Shown here one piece after another: positions 35,640 to 45,685 of a stretch of 64,000 bases of DNA. A program made the translations under genes and the position numbers. The stretch lies in NCBI RefSeq assembly GCF_002860255.1, contig NZ_PGVE01000043.1, positions 1-64,000 on the forward strand. The letters are read 5' to 3'. How positions within the stretch are numbered: position 1 is the stretch's first letter; the number at the start of each line of letters is the position of its first letter. The notes beneath the pieces were generated by a model. The model was not told the DNA's origin. It did not search any database and saw only the letters and a list, made by a program, of their open reading frames with translations. The DNA comes from Neobacillus cucumis. Its GTDB lineage: Bacteria; Bacillota; Bacilli; Bacillales; Cytobacillaceae.

Positions 35640-36782
35640 ATGAAATTAAAACAAGTGAATACGAAGTCAATTGATGAAATTCGTGAAGAAATGATTGAAA
35701 GAGTAACCTGCTCAAAGAGTGATATTTTTCGCATTGGCGAACAATGCCGTCAAGATTACGAGAGTATGACAACGGAACTCCGTAATATTAAAGAAATGAT
35801 GGTTAAGCTTATTGAAGAGGGCAACCAGCTTGAAGAGCAAGTTCATCAAGCTCGTCTTATGCTGTCAGAGGTCAGTATGAATTTTAAGCATTATACTGAA
35901 GAGGAGGTTCGGGAGGCCTATGAAAAAGCCCACCAGCTGCAAATGGACCTCTCCATTAACTGGCAGTATAAAAAACAACTTTTAGAAAAAAGGGATGATT
36001 TGGAACGTCGCCTCATAGGGTTAAACGACACCATTGATCGCGCCGACCAGCTTATTTCCCAAATATCTGTTGTGATGAATTACTTGACAAGCGATCTAAA
36101 ACAAGTTGGAGAAGTTATTGAAACGGCTAAAGCCAAACAAGACTTTGGCCTAAAAATTATTGAAGCCCAGGAAGAAGAACGGAAACGTTTATCCCGGGAG
36201 ATTCACGATGGTCCGGCACAGATGCTGGCCAATGTGATTATGCGTTCTGATCTAATTGAACGTGTTTATAGGGAACAAGGACCTGATGAAGCATTTGCTG
36301 AAATGCATAGCTATAAAAAAATGGTGCGTTCCGCACTGTATGAGGTTCGGAGAATTATTTATGATCTCCGTCCAATGGCTCTTGACGATTTAGGGCTTGT
36401 ACCTACCCTCAGAAAATATTTACAAACCATCGAAGAATATCATAACCACTCGAGGATTGAATTTACCAATACCGGTCTGGAGTGCCGCCTCCCAACTAAA
36501 TATGAGGTTGCCCTGTTCCGAATGATCCAAGAGTCTGTTCAAAATGCACTCAAGCATGCCAACGCCTGTGAAATTAAAGTCAGATTGGAAATTACCCATT
36601 CGGCTGTCACAGTCCTTATTAAGGATAACGGTGTTGGGTTCGATACCTCCATCAAAAAGCCTGAATCGTTTGGGATGATTGGGATGAGAGAGCGTGTTGA
36701 CCTGCTTGAAGGGGAAATTACTTATGATTCAAAAATTGGTAAAGGAACAAGCGTGTTGATCCGTGTTCCATTAATTAACTAA
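35640..36782 (+). CDS. degS: Sensor histidine kinase DegS
   Basis: Soluble two-component kinase that phosphorylates DegU. ATG 35640 has a strong GGAGGGAAAG site and gives 380 residues, close to B. subtilis DegS; the longer ORF from 35565 lacks a site. The N-terminal half is coiled coil. The phosphorylated histidine is in the SREIHDGPAQML motif near residue 188. HisKA_3-type ATPase boxes follow: QESVQNALKHANA near 300, IKDNGVGFD near 327 and GMIGMRERVDLLEG near 345. 48 bases before degU, so cotranscription is likely. No transmembrane helix is present. Confidence 0.95.
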   Translation: MKLKQVNTKSIDEIREEMIERVTCSKSDIFRIGEQCRQDYESMTTELRNIKEMMVKLIEEGNQLEEQVHQARLMLSEVSMNFKHYTEEEVREAYEKAHQLQMDLSINWQYKKQLLEKRDDLERRLIGLNDTIDRADQLISQISVVMNYLTSDLKQVGEVIETAKAKQDFGLKIIEAQEEERKRLSREIHDGPAQMLANVIMRSDLIERVYREQGPDEAFAEMHSYKKMVRSALYEVRRIIYDLRPMALDDLGLVPTLRKYLQTIEEYHNHSRIEFTNTGLECRLPTKYEVALFRMIQESVQNALKHANACEIKVRLEITHSAVTVLIKDNGVGFDTSIKKPESFGMIGMRERVDLLEGEITYDSKIGKGTSVLIRVPLIN

Positions 36783-36830
36783 AGATTCTTTTACGAAAAA
36801 TAATTATATTGAAACAAGGGGGAATACCAA

Positions 36831-37517
36831 ATGACGACTAAAATTGCTATTATTGACGATCACCAACTATTCAGAGAAGGTGTTAAGAGAATACTAGAGT
36901 TCGAAAAGTCATTCCAAGTTGTAGCTGAAGGGGATGACGGCAGCGATGCATTAGGAATTGTTGAACAGCATCAGCCTGATGTTGTCATTATGGATATCAA
37001 TATGCCGGGAAAAAATGGTGTCGAAGCAACAAAAGAGCTTGTTGAACAGTACCCTAATACGAAAGTTATTATTTTATCCATCCATGACGACGAGAATTAT
37101 GTGACACATGCATTAAAAACTGGTGCTTGCGGCTATCTATTAAAAGAGATGGATGCTGATGCTCTTATTGAGGCGGTTCGCGTTGTAGCAGATGGCGGTT
37201 CTTATTTACATCCTAAAGTGACGCACAATCTTGTAAATGAATACCGCAAGTTAGCTACCACCACCGGCCGTTCCGGAGGGGGCTATGTGCAAACACTTGA
37301 AATCCGCCGTCCATTACATTTACTAACCCGCCGCGAATGTGAAGTATTACAAATGCTTGCGGATGGAAAAAGCAATAGAGGCATCGGTGAATCATTGTTT
37401 ATCAGTGAAAAAACCGTTAAAAACCATGTAAGTAATATCCTGCAAAAAATGAACGTAAACGACCGTACCCAGGCTGTTGTTTCTGCAATTAAGAATGGCT
37501 GGGTAGAAGTGAGATAA
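36831..37517 (+). CDS. degU: Response regulator DegU
   Basis: NarL/LuxR-type transcription factor partnered with DegS, controlling secreted enzymes, competence and biofilm genes. 228 residues. The receiver domain has [16 protein letters not shown] at the N-terminus, the phospho-acceptor Asp in [10 protein letters not shown] near residue 56, and the conserved Lys in LLKEMDAD near 104. The HTH domain (about 160-225) has [21 protein letters not shown] and [16 protein letters not shown]. An AAGGGGGA site precedes ATG 36831. A weak terminator follows. Confidence 0.96.
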   Translation: MTTKIAIIDDHQLFREGVKRILEFEKSFQVVAEGDDGSDALGIVEQHQPDVVIMDINMPGKNGVEATKELVEQYPNTKVIILSIHDDENYVTHALKTGACGYLLKEMDADALIEAVRVVADGGSYLHPKVTHNLVNEYRKLATTTGRSGGGYVQTLEIRRPLHLLTRRECEVLQMLADGKSNRGIGESLFISEKTVKNHVSNILQKMNVNDRTQAVVSAIKNGWVEVR

Positions 37518-37524
37518 TTTTTTT

Positions 37525-37558
37525 AGAGCATGCCGTTACGGTGTGTTCTTTTTTTGTG
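37525..37558 (+). terminator. Probable terminator of degU
   Basis: Imperfect stem GAGCATGCCGT / ACGGTGTGTTC followed by a T run. Confidence 0.6.
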
Positions 37559-37608
37559 GTTTCATATACAATAAAGTGTAGTTTAAAAGACAAGGATGGT
37601 ACTTTTTT

Positions 37609-38448
37609 ATGAAAACGGCAATTGTCACGGATAGCACCGCGTACATACCGAAAGAGTTACGAGAAAAATGGAAGATCCACATGATCCCGTTACATGTGAT
37701 TTTCGGGACTGATGTTTATCAAGAAGAAGTTGATTTAACCGCAAATGCGTTTTATGAAGAGATAAAAACAAAAGAGCTGCCAACGACCTCGCAGCCTCCA
37801 ATCGGTAAATTTGTGGAGCTGTATGAGCAGCTTGCGTCCGACTATGATGCAGTGATTAGTATTCATTTATCCAGCGGCATCAGCGGGACGTTTCAGGGAG
37901 CGGTCACTGCAAGCACGATGGTGGAGGGGATCAAGGTGTATTCCTTTGATTCTGAGATCAGCTGTATGGTTCAGGGGTTTTATGCACTTGAAGCGTCGGA
38001 GATGGCCGAGCGAGGGGAATCGGCTGAGATGATTATGAGCCGGTTGGAGGATCTGAAAACTACTGCTCGAGCTTATTTTATGGTGGATGATTTGTCGAAT
38101 CTTCAACGGGGCGGCCGCTTGTCGAGTGCTCAAGCCTTTATAGGCAGTTTGCTTCAGGTGAAACCCCTATTGCATTTTGAAAACAAGGTGATTGTTCCGT
38201 TTGAAAAAATTCGCACACGGAAGAAGGCTTTGAAACGAATGGTTGATTTACTCGGTGAGGATGTTTCAGACGGCGGGAAATACCGGGCGGTCATTATTCA
38301 TGCGAATCGTGAAGCGGAAGCAGAGGAGTGGCGACAGGAGTTAGCTGCTTTGTATCCGAATGTGGAATTTATGATTGGTTATTTCGGCGCTGTGATTGGT
38401 ACTCATCTAGGTGAAGGTGCGATGGGGATGGGCTGGATGAAGAAATAG
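37609..38448 (+). CDS. degV: DegV family fatty-acid-binding protein
   Basis: A 279-residue two-domain DegV protein. The N-terminus AIVTDSTAYIPKEL, the TSQPPIGKFVELYE block near residue 59, the ISIHLSSGISGTFQGA block near 84 with the serine that contacts the fatty-acid head group, and DLSNLQRGGRLSS near 163 are diagnostic. Family members bind fatty acids as FakB-type subunits for a FakA kinase; whether this copy does so is inference. Location after degU is as in B. subtilis (yviA). A hairpin and AT-rich repeat DNA follow. Confidence 0.92.
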   Translation: MKTAIVTDSTAYIPKELREKWKIHMIPLHVIFGTDVYQEEVDLTANAFYEEIKTKELPTTSQPPIGKFVELYEQLASDYDAVISIHLSSGISGTFQGAVTASTMVEGIKVYSFDSEISCMVQGFYALEASEMAERGESAEMIMSRLEDLKTTARAYFMVDDLSNLQRGGRLSSAQAFIGSLLQVKPLLHFENKVIVPFEKIRTRKKALKRMVDLLGEDVSDGGKYRAVIIHANREAEAEEWRQELAALYPNVEFMIGYFGAVIGTHLGEGAMGMGWMKK

Positions 38449-38462
38449 AATAGTAAGTTCGA

Positions 38463-38500
38463 TGCCATTCCGGCCTATGGGCTGGGATGGCTTTTGTTTT
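38463..38500 (+). terminator. Terminator after degV
   Basis: GCCATTCCGGCC TATG GGCTGGGATGGC stem followed by CTTTTGTTTT. Confidence 0.75.
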
Positions 38501-38509
38501 GTGGTGTAC

Positions 38510-38606
38510 GGGAAAATTGGGATTTTGCGCGGGAAAAAATGAAAAGTGCGCGAAATTAATAAGAAATTGCGCGGAAAAAATCCAAAAACACGCGGAATTC
38601 CAGGCC
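38510..38606. repeat. Degenerate short tandem repeat (GCGCGGAAAAAAT-like)
   Basis: Four loose repeats of a GCGCG(G/A)AAA-type motif spaced about 24-30 bases, between degV and the NERD gene. No ribosome site or credible ORF is present in 38449-38728. Confidence 0.5.
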
Positions 38607-38728
38607 AAATCCACTGAATTGCATCCCATTCCTCTGCATAATCAAAAATAATTACCCAAATTTTTTCAAAACTATGTAGGAATCTATCAATATATGTAGA
38701 ATTACTATGAAAAAAGGAGTGATCTATA

Positions 38729-39244
38729 TTGATAATAAAAGAACTAACCCTTCCCATGAGACTTATCCTCACCGTGGTTCTAAAAAGATACCGAAACCGG
38801 AACCATCCAACCTATCCCGAGCTTGAAAAAGATCTAGCCAAAAGATGGGCAGGCTACTGGGGCGAATGGGCCTTAGCAAACTATATAAAAGAACTGCCAC
38901 AAGAAAACTACCTCATCCTCCACGACCTTCAACTACAACTCCACAACATCTATTTTCAAATCGATACCCTTCTAATCTCCCAAACCCATATCCTAATCAT
39001 CGAAGCCAAAAATATCAACGGATCCTTATATTTTGATCATGTTTTTAACCAGCACATCCGAAAAAACAAGGACGGCTCAGAAGAAGCCTTCGAAGACCCG
39101 CGGATTCAATGCCGTAGACTGCAATCCCTTCTAAGAAGATGGCTATTTCACCATAACCTTCAACTACTCCCCATCGATTACCTTATTTTTTTCAAAAGCA
39201 CCAACAAGACCATATATGAACAACATCAAACTCAAAGTAGGTGA
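38729..39244 (+). pseudogene. Truncated NERD-domain protein
   Basis: TTG 38729 follows AAAAAGGAGTGAT. The 171-residue product begins MIIKELTLP and has RWAGYWGEWALANYI near residue 46, FQIDTLLIS near 76 and ILIIEAKNINGSLYFD near 90, which are the NERD (nuclease-related) core motifs, including the D and ExK residues. Bacillus NERD proteins of this type are usually about 300 residues, so the C-terminal half is missing; the stop lies six bases before comFA. The nuclease-like core is intact, so it may still be functional. Codons are unusually rich in C on the coding strand compared with neighbours. Confidence 0.65.
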
Positions 39245-39250
39245 CGACAC

Positions 39251-40753
39251 ATGCGATTTACATTAAAAGACAACCTATTAATCCCCACTAACACAAAAGA
39301 GGATTCCCTCCCCATCTCAAACATCACGCACATCCCGCAGCCGATGCTTCATCCAACCTTCCTCTGCAATCCTGACCTCCAGAAGCGCCTTACCGGTAAA
39401 CAGCTCCTATTAGACGATCTCCCCTTCCCACTTTCTGAAATTCAAGAGCACTACCAGAATGGCTACCTTACCTATCGAAAGGGAATAGTAAAAAGCGGTA
39501 AACAGTTCGAATGTGTGCGATGCGGCAACAAGGATCCACAGTGGTTTGCCAATTACCCATGCGCAAGATGCGGGGAGAACTGTCTTTATTGCCGCCAATG
39601 TCTCATGATGGGGAGAATCAGTGAATGCTCGCCTCTCATCAGTTGGAATGGACCCGCACCCGAGACACAAAATCCTTCCCAAATCATGGCTTGGCAAGGT
39701 ACATTATCTGAAGGGCAAAAAGTAGCCTCTGACCATGTGGTCGAAGCCATCCGGCAAAATGAAGAGCACCTCGTTTGGGCGGTTTGCGGGGCAGGGAAAA
39801 CAGAGGTCTTGTTTGCTGGAATCGAGACCGCACTTGCCGCCCAAAAAAGAATCTGTATTGCCACTCCGAGAACAGATGTCGTATTAGAATTGACCCCGAG
39901 ATTAAAGGCAGCATTTCCTGAAATCCCCATTGCCTCCCTTTATGGCGGGAGCGAGGACCGTCATCTGTATGCGCCATTAACCATCGCAACCACCCATCAG
40001 CTCCTCCGATTTTACCAGGCTTTTGATGCCATCATATTAGACGAAGTTGATGCCTTTCCATATACGGTGGAGGAGTCCCTCCAATATGCCGCCGCCCAGG
40101 CCCGTAAACCTCTTTCCGCCTTGATTTATCTAACCGCGACCCCCAATTCAAAATGGCAAAGGGAATGCCGTTCTGGTAAAAGGGCGTTTACCACGATCCC
40201 TGCCCGGTTCCACCGCAAACCGCTCCCAGTCCCAGAGTTCGTTTGGTGCGGGAACTGGTCAAAACAGCTTCAAAAAGGGAAGCTGCCTCCCAATGTGATT
40301 CGCTGGATAAAGACTCGAATCCAATCAAACAAACAGACATTAGTCTTTTTTCCACATATCCCGATGATGGAAAAAGCTCTTAAAATCCTAAGGGACATTC
40401 ATCCCGCCATTGAAGCGGTCCATGCGGAAGATCCTGATAGAAAAGGCAAGGTACAAAAAATGCGGAACAAGGAAATACTCGTGCTTCTCACCACCACTAT
40501 TCTTGAGCGAGGTGTGACCTTTCCCAATATCGACGTAGCGGTAGTCGGAGCGGAGGATTCTATTTTTACGGAAAGCGCCCTTGTTCAAATCACTGGCAGG
40601 GCAGGCAGAAGCAAGGATCATCCTTCAGGTGTGGTGAGCTTTTTCCATTATGGAAAAACGGAAGAAATGCTAAAAGCGAGGAAGCAGATTATGACTATGA
40701 ATCGGGAAGGTGTGAAGAGAGGCTTACTTGATTCACGTGAGGGAGCAAAATGA
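39251..40753 (+). CDS. comFA: Competence ATP-dependent helicase ComFA
   Basis: Cytoplasmic DEAD-box ATPase that helps drive single-stranded DNA through the ComEC channel during transformation. 500 residues. A four-cysteine-pair zinc motif (CVRCG, CARCG, CLYCRQC) lies at about 120-155. Walker A GAGKTEVL near 180, DEVD near 264, TATPNSK near 290 and a C-terminal helicase part with QITGRAGRS near 445. AGGTGA precedes ATG 39251. The stop overlaps comFC (ATGA). comFB, which lies between them in B. subtilis, is absent. Confidence 0.93.
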   Translation: MRFTLKDNLLIPTNTKEDSLPISNITHIPQPMLHPTFLCNPDLQKRLTGKQLLLDDLPFPLSEIQEHYQNGYLTYRKGIVKSGKQFECVRCGNKDPQWFANYPCARCGENCLYCRQCLMMGRISECSPLISWNGPAPETQNPSQIMAWQGTLSEGQKVASDHVVEAIRQNEEHLVWAVCGAGKTEVLFAGIETALAAQKRICIATPRTDVVLELTPRLKAAFPEIPIASLYGGSEDRHLYAPLTIATTHQLLRFYQAFDAIILDEVDAFPYTVEESLQYAAAQARKPLSALIYLTATPNSKWQRECRSGKRAFTTIPARFHRKPLPVPEFVWCGNWSKQLQKGKLPPNVIRWIKTRIQSNKQTLVFFPHIPMMEKALKILRDIHPAIEAVHAEDPDRKGKVQKMRNKEILVLLTTTILERGVTFPNIDVAVVGAEDSIFTESALVQITGRAGRSKDHPSGVVSFFHYGKTEEMLKARKQIMTMNREGVKRGLLDSREGAK

Positions 40754-41466
40754 GTGTATTTCAGCAGGAACGTTGTCTCTATTGCCATCGTGTCATTGCC
40801 CCGGCCGTTGGATGGGTAGCACTATTTTCAAAAGAAAAAGAACAGCCTCTTTGCCCAACTTGTGAAGAAAGGCTGGAAAAAGTAGAGGGGGAAACCTGCC
40901 GAATCTGCAGCCGACCTTTTCACCGCTTAGGAGAACAATACCGCAATGGTGATTTGTGCCATGATTGCACCCGCTGGGAGGCAGACCCCGAATGGCAGGG
41001 ATTCCTTGAAAAAAATCATTCTCTTTATCTTTACAATGATTTCTTAAAAGAGCTGATTGCCACTTACAAATTTCGCGGCGACTATATATTAGCAAAGGTA
41101 TTTATAGAACTTTTTAAAAAAGAAGTATCAGAAATGGCTCCCGATTTATTGGTTCCGATCCCTTTAAGCGAAGAGCGGCTGTACGAGCGGGGCTTTAACC
41201 AGTCAACGGCAGTACTAACCTATGCCGGCTTTCCTGCAGCAGAAATTCTTACCCGCGTCCATTCTGAAAAGCAATCGAAAAAATCAAGGGAAGAACGAAT
41301 CCAGATCCCACAGGTTTTTAAAATGAAACACAATGGGTATATCAAAGATAAAAGGATTTTATTAGTTGATGATATTTACACTACAGGCTCAACACTAAGA
41401 CATGCTGCCAAGCTTTTAAAAGAGGCGGGGGCAGAGAGCATTCAATCCCTAACCATCGCAAGGTAG
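40750..41466 (+). CDS. comFC: Competence protein ComFC
   Basis: A 238-residue phosphoribosyltransferase-fold protein needed for DNA uptake with ComFA. The N-terminal zinc finger has CLYCH, CPTC and CRICSRPF pairs in residues 9-55. The C-terminal PRTase domain has LVPIPLSEERLYERGFNQS near 132 and the PRPP-binding ILLVDDIYTTGSTLRHA near 199. Translationally coupled to comFA. No obvious terminator before hpf. Confidence 0.93.
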   Translation: MSVFQQERCLYCHRVIAPAVGWVALFSKEKEQPLCPTCEERLEKVEGETCRICSRPFHRLGEQYRNGDLCHDCTRWEADPEWQGFLEKNHSLYLYNDFLKELIATYKFRGDYILAKVFIELFKKEVSEMAPDLLVPIPLSEERLYERGFNQSTAVLTYAGFPAAEILTRVHSEKQSKKSREERIQIPQVFKMKHNGYIKDKRILLVDDIYTTGSTLRHAAKLLKEAGAESIQSLTIAR

Positions 41467-41646
41467 ACCGGCTCCATTCAAAGTTCACATATATGTAACG
41501 TATCACCTAAGCGTTTTAGTGGCAAATAGTCCTCCAAAATAATACAATAAATATATGAATAACCATTCATTTTAGACAAAATAATTCAGTAAAGTCAACG
41601 TTTGTATTCACCATTGTCACTATTTCCCTGTTGTTTTTGTCAATAA

Positions 41647-41654
41647 TTCGACAA
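41647..41654 (-). promoter_or_regulatory. Possible Spo0A box upstream of hpf
   Basis: TTCGACAA, the reverse complement of the Spo0A box core TTGTCGAA, 13 bases before the sigma-B -35 of hpf. Chance is possible for an 8-mer. Confidence 0.3.
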
Positions 41655-41666
41655 AATTTCTGTATT

Positions 41667-41702
41667 GTTTTAGCAGGAATCTCATAGGGTAAAATAGAAT
41701 TG
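41667..41702 (+). promoter_or_regulatory. Overlapping sigma-B and sigma-H promoters of hpf
   Basis: GTTTTA (41667-41672), 14 bases, GGGTAA (41687-41692) match the sigma-B consensus exactly. Within the same DNA, GCAGGAATC (41673-41681), 12 bases, ATAGAATTG (41694-41702) fit sigma-H (RnAGGAwww-N12-RnnGAATnn). B. subtilis hpf (yvyD) is known to use both factors, so the arrangement seems conserved. Confidence 0.8.
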
Positions 41703-41736
41703 TATTTACATAGCCTTAACAAAAGGAGGAGTCCAC

Positions 41737-42285
41737 ATGAAGTATAACGTACGTGGCGAAAACATTGAGGTAACTCCAGCAATTAGAGAGTATGTAGAGA
41801 AGAAAATATCCAAATTAGAGCGTTATTTTACTGAGGCACCAGATGCGACAGTACACGTGAATCTTCGATTCAATCAAGATAAATCTTCAAAAGTGGAAGT
41901 AACTATTCCGCTGCCACAGTTAGTATTACGTGCTGAAGAAACAAACATTGATATGTATGCGGGAATTGACTTAATTACTGACAAGTTAGAGCGTCAAATT
42001 CGCAAACACAAAACCAAAGTGAACCGTAAATTCCGTGAAAAAGGGGAACCATCTTTCACTTTTGTTGCACCCGAAAGCCCTGAAGTTCACGATTATGATG
42101 ATGAAGATCTTGAATTAGTACGTACAAAGCGTTTCGATTTGAAACCAATGGATAGTGAAGAGGCCATTCTTCAAATGAACATGCTTGGCCACAGCTTCTA
42201 TGTATTTACAAATTCAGATACTAACCGTACAAATGTTGTATATAAGCGGAAAGATGGTCGCTATGGCTTAATTGAAGCACATTAA
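41737..42285 (+). CDS. hpf: Long-form ribosome hibernation promoting factor
   Basis: Binds 30S subunits and dimerises ribosomes into inactive 100S particles in stationary phase or stress. 182 residues is the long form. The N-terminal HPF/YfiA domain begins KYNVRGENIEVTPAIREYVEKK, with HVNLRFNQD near 40; an acidic linker (YDDEDLELV) near 115; the C-terminal dimerisation domain has KRFDLKPMDSEEAILQMNMLGHSFYVF near 127. AAAGGAGGAG precedes ATG 41737. Controlled by the sigma-B and sigma-H promoters just upstream. Confidence 0.97.
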   Translation: MKYNVRGENIEVTPAIREYVEKKISKLERYFTEAPDATVHVNLRFNQDKSSKVEVTIPLPQLVLRAEETNIDMYAGIDLITDKLERQIRKHKTKVNRKFREKGEPSFTFVAPESPEVHDYDDEDLELVRTKRFDLKPMDSEEAILQMNMLGHSFYVFTNSDTNRTNVVYKRKDGRYGLIEAH

Positions 42286-42292
42286 TAGGAAT

Positions 42293-42328
42293 AAAAACGT
42301 TGCTCCAAATTGGGAGCAGCGTTTTTTT
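42293..42328 (+). terminator. Terminator of hpf
   Basis: AAACGTTGCTCC AAATT GGGAGCAGCGTTT with a T run, eight bases after the stop. Confidence 0.85.
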
Positions 42329-42405
42329 GGATAGAATATACATTTTCGATATACTGTAATCTTATCTTTTATAAAATTAGCTTTAAACATAGTGGAGGTT
42401 ACATA

Positions 42406-42582
42406 ATGACATTTTCAATCATTGGCTATGATCCAAATGAAAAAGAGTGGGGAATTGCGGTACAATCGAAGTTTTTAGGAGTAGGAGCAGTAGTTCCATG
42501 GGCAAAAGCCGGGGTCGGTGCGGTTGCTACCCAGTCGTATGCGAATACTTCTTATGGTCCAAAGGGACTTGGGAGATTCTAG
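42406..42582 (+). pseudogene. DUF1028 protein, N-terminal remnant
   Basis: ATG 42406 follows a strong GTGGAGGTTA site. The 58 codons give [20 protein letters not shown] and then SYGPKGLG before an early stop; this is the start of the DUF1028 (Ntn-hydrolase-like) family, normally 220 residues or more. A terminator begins 24 bases after the stop, so the remainder is gone rather than frameshifted. Probably a decayed gene that is still transcribed and translated. Confidence 0.75.
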
Positions 42583-42605
42583 AATATATGAAAAGGAACT
42601 AATAA

Positions 42606-42638
42606 AAAGAGTTATCCCCATGTGGATAACTCTTTTTA
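42606..42638 (+). terminator. Terminator after the DUF1028 remnant
   Basis: AAAGAGTTATCC CCATGT GGATAACTCTTTTT. Persistence of the terminator right after the remnant suggests an internal deletion of the gene. Confidence 0.8.
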
Positions 42639-42735
42639 TGATGATTATTCACAAAAACAGATTCATTATATCCACAATATTCACAATTTAATGAACAACT
42701 TGTTCACTTATCAACAATTTGATTTTTTTCATATA

Positions 42736-42768
42736 AAAAGGATTGGCGGTTGACTCGCCAATCCTAAA
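42736..42768 (-). terminator. Terminator of secA
   Basis: AGGATTGGCG GTTGACT CGCCAATCCT stem; T run on the minus strand, six bases after the secA stop. Confidence 0.85.
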
Positions 42769-42773
42769 AGTAT

Positions 42774-45284
42774 TTATTTTCCTACTCCACAGCAGTTTTT
42801 ATACTTCTTCCCGCTTCCGCAGATACATGGAGCATTACGGCCGACATCAAGCTGTTTCACTTTTGGCTTTTTCTTCACTGGTTCGCCGTCTTCCTTCGGA
42901 TTCACAGCTTGACCTTTTGCAACCTCCTGGCGCTCAAGGTTATTACGAATTTCTGCCTTCATGATGTACATGGCCGTTTCATCTTCAATCGATTGAATCA
43001 TCGCTTCAAACATCGCGAAACCTTCATGCTGGTATTCACGAAGTGGATCAATTTGTCCATAGGCACGTAAATGGATTCCTTGACGAAGCTGATCCATCGC
43101 ATCAATATGATCTGTCCACTTAGAGTCAACGGCTCGTAGTGTGACAACCTTCTCAAATTCACGCATCTGTTCAGGGAACAGGATCTGTTCTTTCTCTTCG
43201 TAGCGTTCCCCGACTTTGGCAAAAATCGTTTCAACGATTTCTTCCGGCTCTTTGCCTTTTAGGTCATCTACCGTAATATCCCCTTCATGGAGAAGCGTGG
43301 CATGAACGTATTCCACAATCGCTTTAAGATCCCATTCTTCCTCATCCTCATGACGAGGGGCATGAACTTCTACATTCCGCTGAAGCGAGTTTAGAATCAT
43401 CTTCTGAACGATGTCACGAAGGTTCTCAGATTCTAATACCTCATCACGCTGGGAGTAAATGATTTCACGCTGTTGACGAAGAACGTCGTCATATTGTAAG
43501 AGCTGTTTACGGGCATCAAAGTTGTTGCCCTCCACGCGTTTTTGTGCAGATTCAACCGCACGAGAGACCATTTTACTCTGAATTGGCTGGGAATCATCCA
43601 TGCCAAGTCTTTGCATCATGGCTTTCATATTGTCAGAGCCGAACCGGCGCATCAATTCATCTTCCATAGATAAGTAGAACTGAGTCACACCAGGGTCCCC
43701 TTGACGTCCGGAACGTCCGCGAAGCTGGTTATCAATCCGCCGGCTCTCGTGGCGCTCGGTACCAATAACAGCGAGTCCGCCTAGTTCAAGAACACCTTCC
43801 CCAAGCTTAATATCCGTACCACGACCGGCCATGTTGGTCGCAATGGTTACTGAACCTTTATGTCCTGCTTCGGCAATGATTTCAGCCTCGCGTTCGTGAT
43901 TTTTCGCATTCAAGACATTATGCTGAATCCGTTTTTTGGATAAATAGTTTGAAATTAATTCGGATGTTTCAATAGCGACTGTACCAACAAGAACAGGTTG
44001 TCCCTTTTGATGACGCTCAGCAATATCCTCAACAACCGCACGGAATTTACCATCCATGGTTGCGTAAATCAAATCCGGACGGTCATCACGGGCAATCGGT
44101 CTATTTGTTGGAATCACAATAACATTCATATTATAGATGTTACGGAACTCTTCTTCTTCCGTTTTCGCTGTACCAGTCATACCAGACAATTTTTCGTACA
44201 TACGGAAGTAGTTTTGGAACGTAATGGTAGCCATTGTCATGCTTTCATTTTGAACTTCAAGGCCTTCTTTTGCTTCAATGGCCTGGTGCAATCCTTCGCT
44301 ATAGCGGCGGCCTTTCATCAAACGGCCAGTAAATTGGTCCACAATGACAATTTCGCCATCCTGGACAACATAGTCCACATCAAGATGCATGCTGACATTT
44401 GCTTTTAAAGCCTGGTTAATATGATGGTTCAGGGTAACATGTGCCATATCAAAGAGGTTTTCGATTCCGAAAGCCTTCTCTGCTTTGCTAATCCCTTCTT
44501 CAGTCAGCATAACGCCTTTTGTTTTCTCATCATACGTGTAATCCACATCTTTTGTCAGCACTCTTACAAACGCATTCGCTTGTATATAAAGGGCGGTTGA
44601 TTTTTGCGCGGAGCCTGAAATAATTAATGGTGTACGGGCTTCGTCGATTAAGATGGAGTCAACCTCGTCAATGACCGCATAAAAAAGTGGCCGTTGAACC
44701 TTTTGCTCTTTATAAAGGACCATATTATCACGTAGATAGTCGAAACCAAATTCGTTGTTTGTTCCGTAGGTAATATCTGCCGCATAGGCAGCCTGCTTTT
44801 CTTCGCTATCCATACTGTTGAGATTCAAACCGACAGTGAGTCCTAAAAATTCATATAACTGTCCCATCTCAGTGGCGTCGCGGCTTGCCAAGTATTCGTT
44901 GACTGTAACAACGTGAACCCCTTTACTAGATAGTGCATTTAAGTAAACCGGCATCGTTGCCGTTAACGTTTTACCTTCCCCGGTCTTCATTTCGGAAATG
45001 TTCCCTTCATGAAGAGAGATACCACCCATTAACTGGACGTGGTACGGATATAATCCAAGCACACGGCGGGCGCCTTCACGGACAACCGCGAATGCTTCAA
45101 CAAGCAAATCATCAAGTGTTTCGCCTTTTTGATAGCGTGCTTTAAATTCTTCTGTTTTTTCACGAAGCTGATCATCCGTTAATCTTTCTGTTGCGGCTGC
45201 AAGCTCGTCTACTTTCGCAGCAAGCTTGTCTAAACGCTTCAACTCGCGTTTGTTCATATCAAATACTTTATTTAAAATCCCCAT
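42774..45284 (-). CDS. secA: Preprotein translocase ATPase SecA
   Basis: Motor of the Sec secretion channel. 836 residues, usual length for Bacillus. Walker [10 protein letters not shown] near residue 103; [19 protein letters not shown] near 207; [13 protein letters not shown] near 490 and [18 protein letters not shown] near 515 are the helicase motifs. The C-terminal SEC-C zinc motif [13 protein letters not shown] ends the protein. ATG 45284 has AAAGGAGC upstream. It is on the opposite strand to hpf and prfB, whereas in B. subtilis all three run the same way. Confidence 0.98.
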   Translation of the reverse strand: MGILNKVFDMNKRELKRLDKLAAKVDELAAATERLTDDQLREKTEEFKARYQKGETLDDLLVEAFAVVREGARRVLGLYPYHVQLMGGISLHEGNISEMKTGEGKTLTATMPVYLNALSSKGVHVVTVNEYLASRDATEMGQLYEFLGLTVGLNLNSMDSEEKQAAYAADITYGTNNEFGFDYLRDNMVLYKEQKVQRPLFYAVIDEVDSILIDEARTPLIISGSAQKSTALYIQANAFVRVLTKDVDYTYDEKTKGVMLTEEGISKAEKAFGIENLFDMAHVTLNHHINQALKANVSMHLDVDYVVQDGEIVIVDQFTGRLMKGRRYSEGLHQAIEAKEGLEVQNESMTMATITFQNYFRMYEKLSGMTGTAKTEEEEFRNIYNMNVIVIPTNRPIARDDRPDLIYATMDGKFRAVVEDIAERHQKGQPVLVGTVAIETSELISNYLSKKRIQHNVLNAKNHEREAEIIAEAGHKGSVTIATNMAGRGTDIKLGEGVLELGGLAVIGTERHESRRIDNQLRGRSGRQGDPGVTQFYLSMEDELMRRFGSDNMKAMMQRLGMDDSQPIQSKMVSRAVESAQKRVEGNNFDARKQLLQYDDVLRQQREIIYSQRDEVLESENLRDIVQKMILNSLQRNVEVHAPRHEDEEEWDLKAIVEYVHATLLHEGDITVDDLKGKEPEEIVETIFAKVGERYEEKEQILFPEQMREFEKVVTLRAVDSKWTDHIDAMDQLRQGIHLRAYGQIDPLREYQHEGFAMFEAMIQSIEDETAMYIMKAEIRNNLERQEVAKGQAVNPKEDGEPVKKKPKVKQLDVGRNAPCICGSGKKYKNCCGVGK

Positions 45285-45664
45285 ACCTGATGAACGCTCC
45301 TTTATCTGAGACTAATTCACAATAAAAAAATCCGTCAAAATGTTCGATATTTTCCCTTTTCATCTTACCATTTACTTTTTACAGTGACAACAATGTTAAA
45401 ACAGAGGAAAAATTGTGATTCTACTATTATATATTATTTGTCCATTGAACTCCTAATAAAGCATGGTCAAAAATTCGATTTTCCGTCAATTTTGACAAAC
45501 AGATGGCGGTTAAACAGGAAGGAACTTAGAATTGTATAATAATCGCATATAATGGGGTTATTTTCGTATAAAAATACAACTCACTTAATTTTACAACATA
45601 AGGACAGTGATAAATAACCCTTTATATAACAACATTTATATGTTGTTTTTAGGTGAAAATGAAC

Positions 45665-45672
45665 TTGTCGAA
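45665..45672 (+). promoter_or_regulatory. Possible Spo0A box upstream of the cytochrome operon
   Basis: TTGTCGAA, 30 bases before the predicted -35. Same 11-base string TTGTCGAAAGT as at 20331-20341. Confidence 0.3.
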
Positions 45673-45685
45673 AGTATGAAAAAAT

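Noticed and set aside
38407..38772. Minus-strand ORF of 121 codons spanning the degV end and NERD start
   Set aside because: Overlaps the C-terminus of degV and a repeat-rich spacer; composition is low complexity and no ribosome site is present.
43998..44408. Plus-strand ORF of 136 codons inside secA
   Set aside because: Antisense shadow of a well-conserved secA region.
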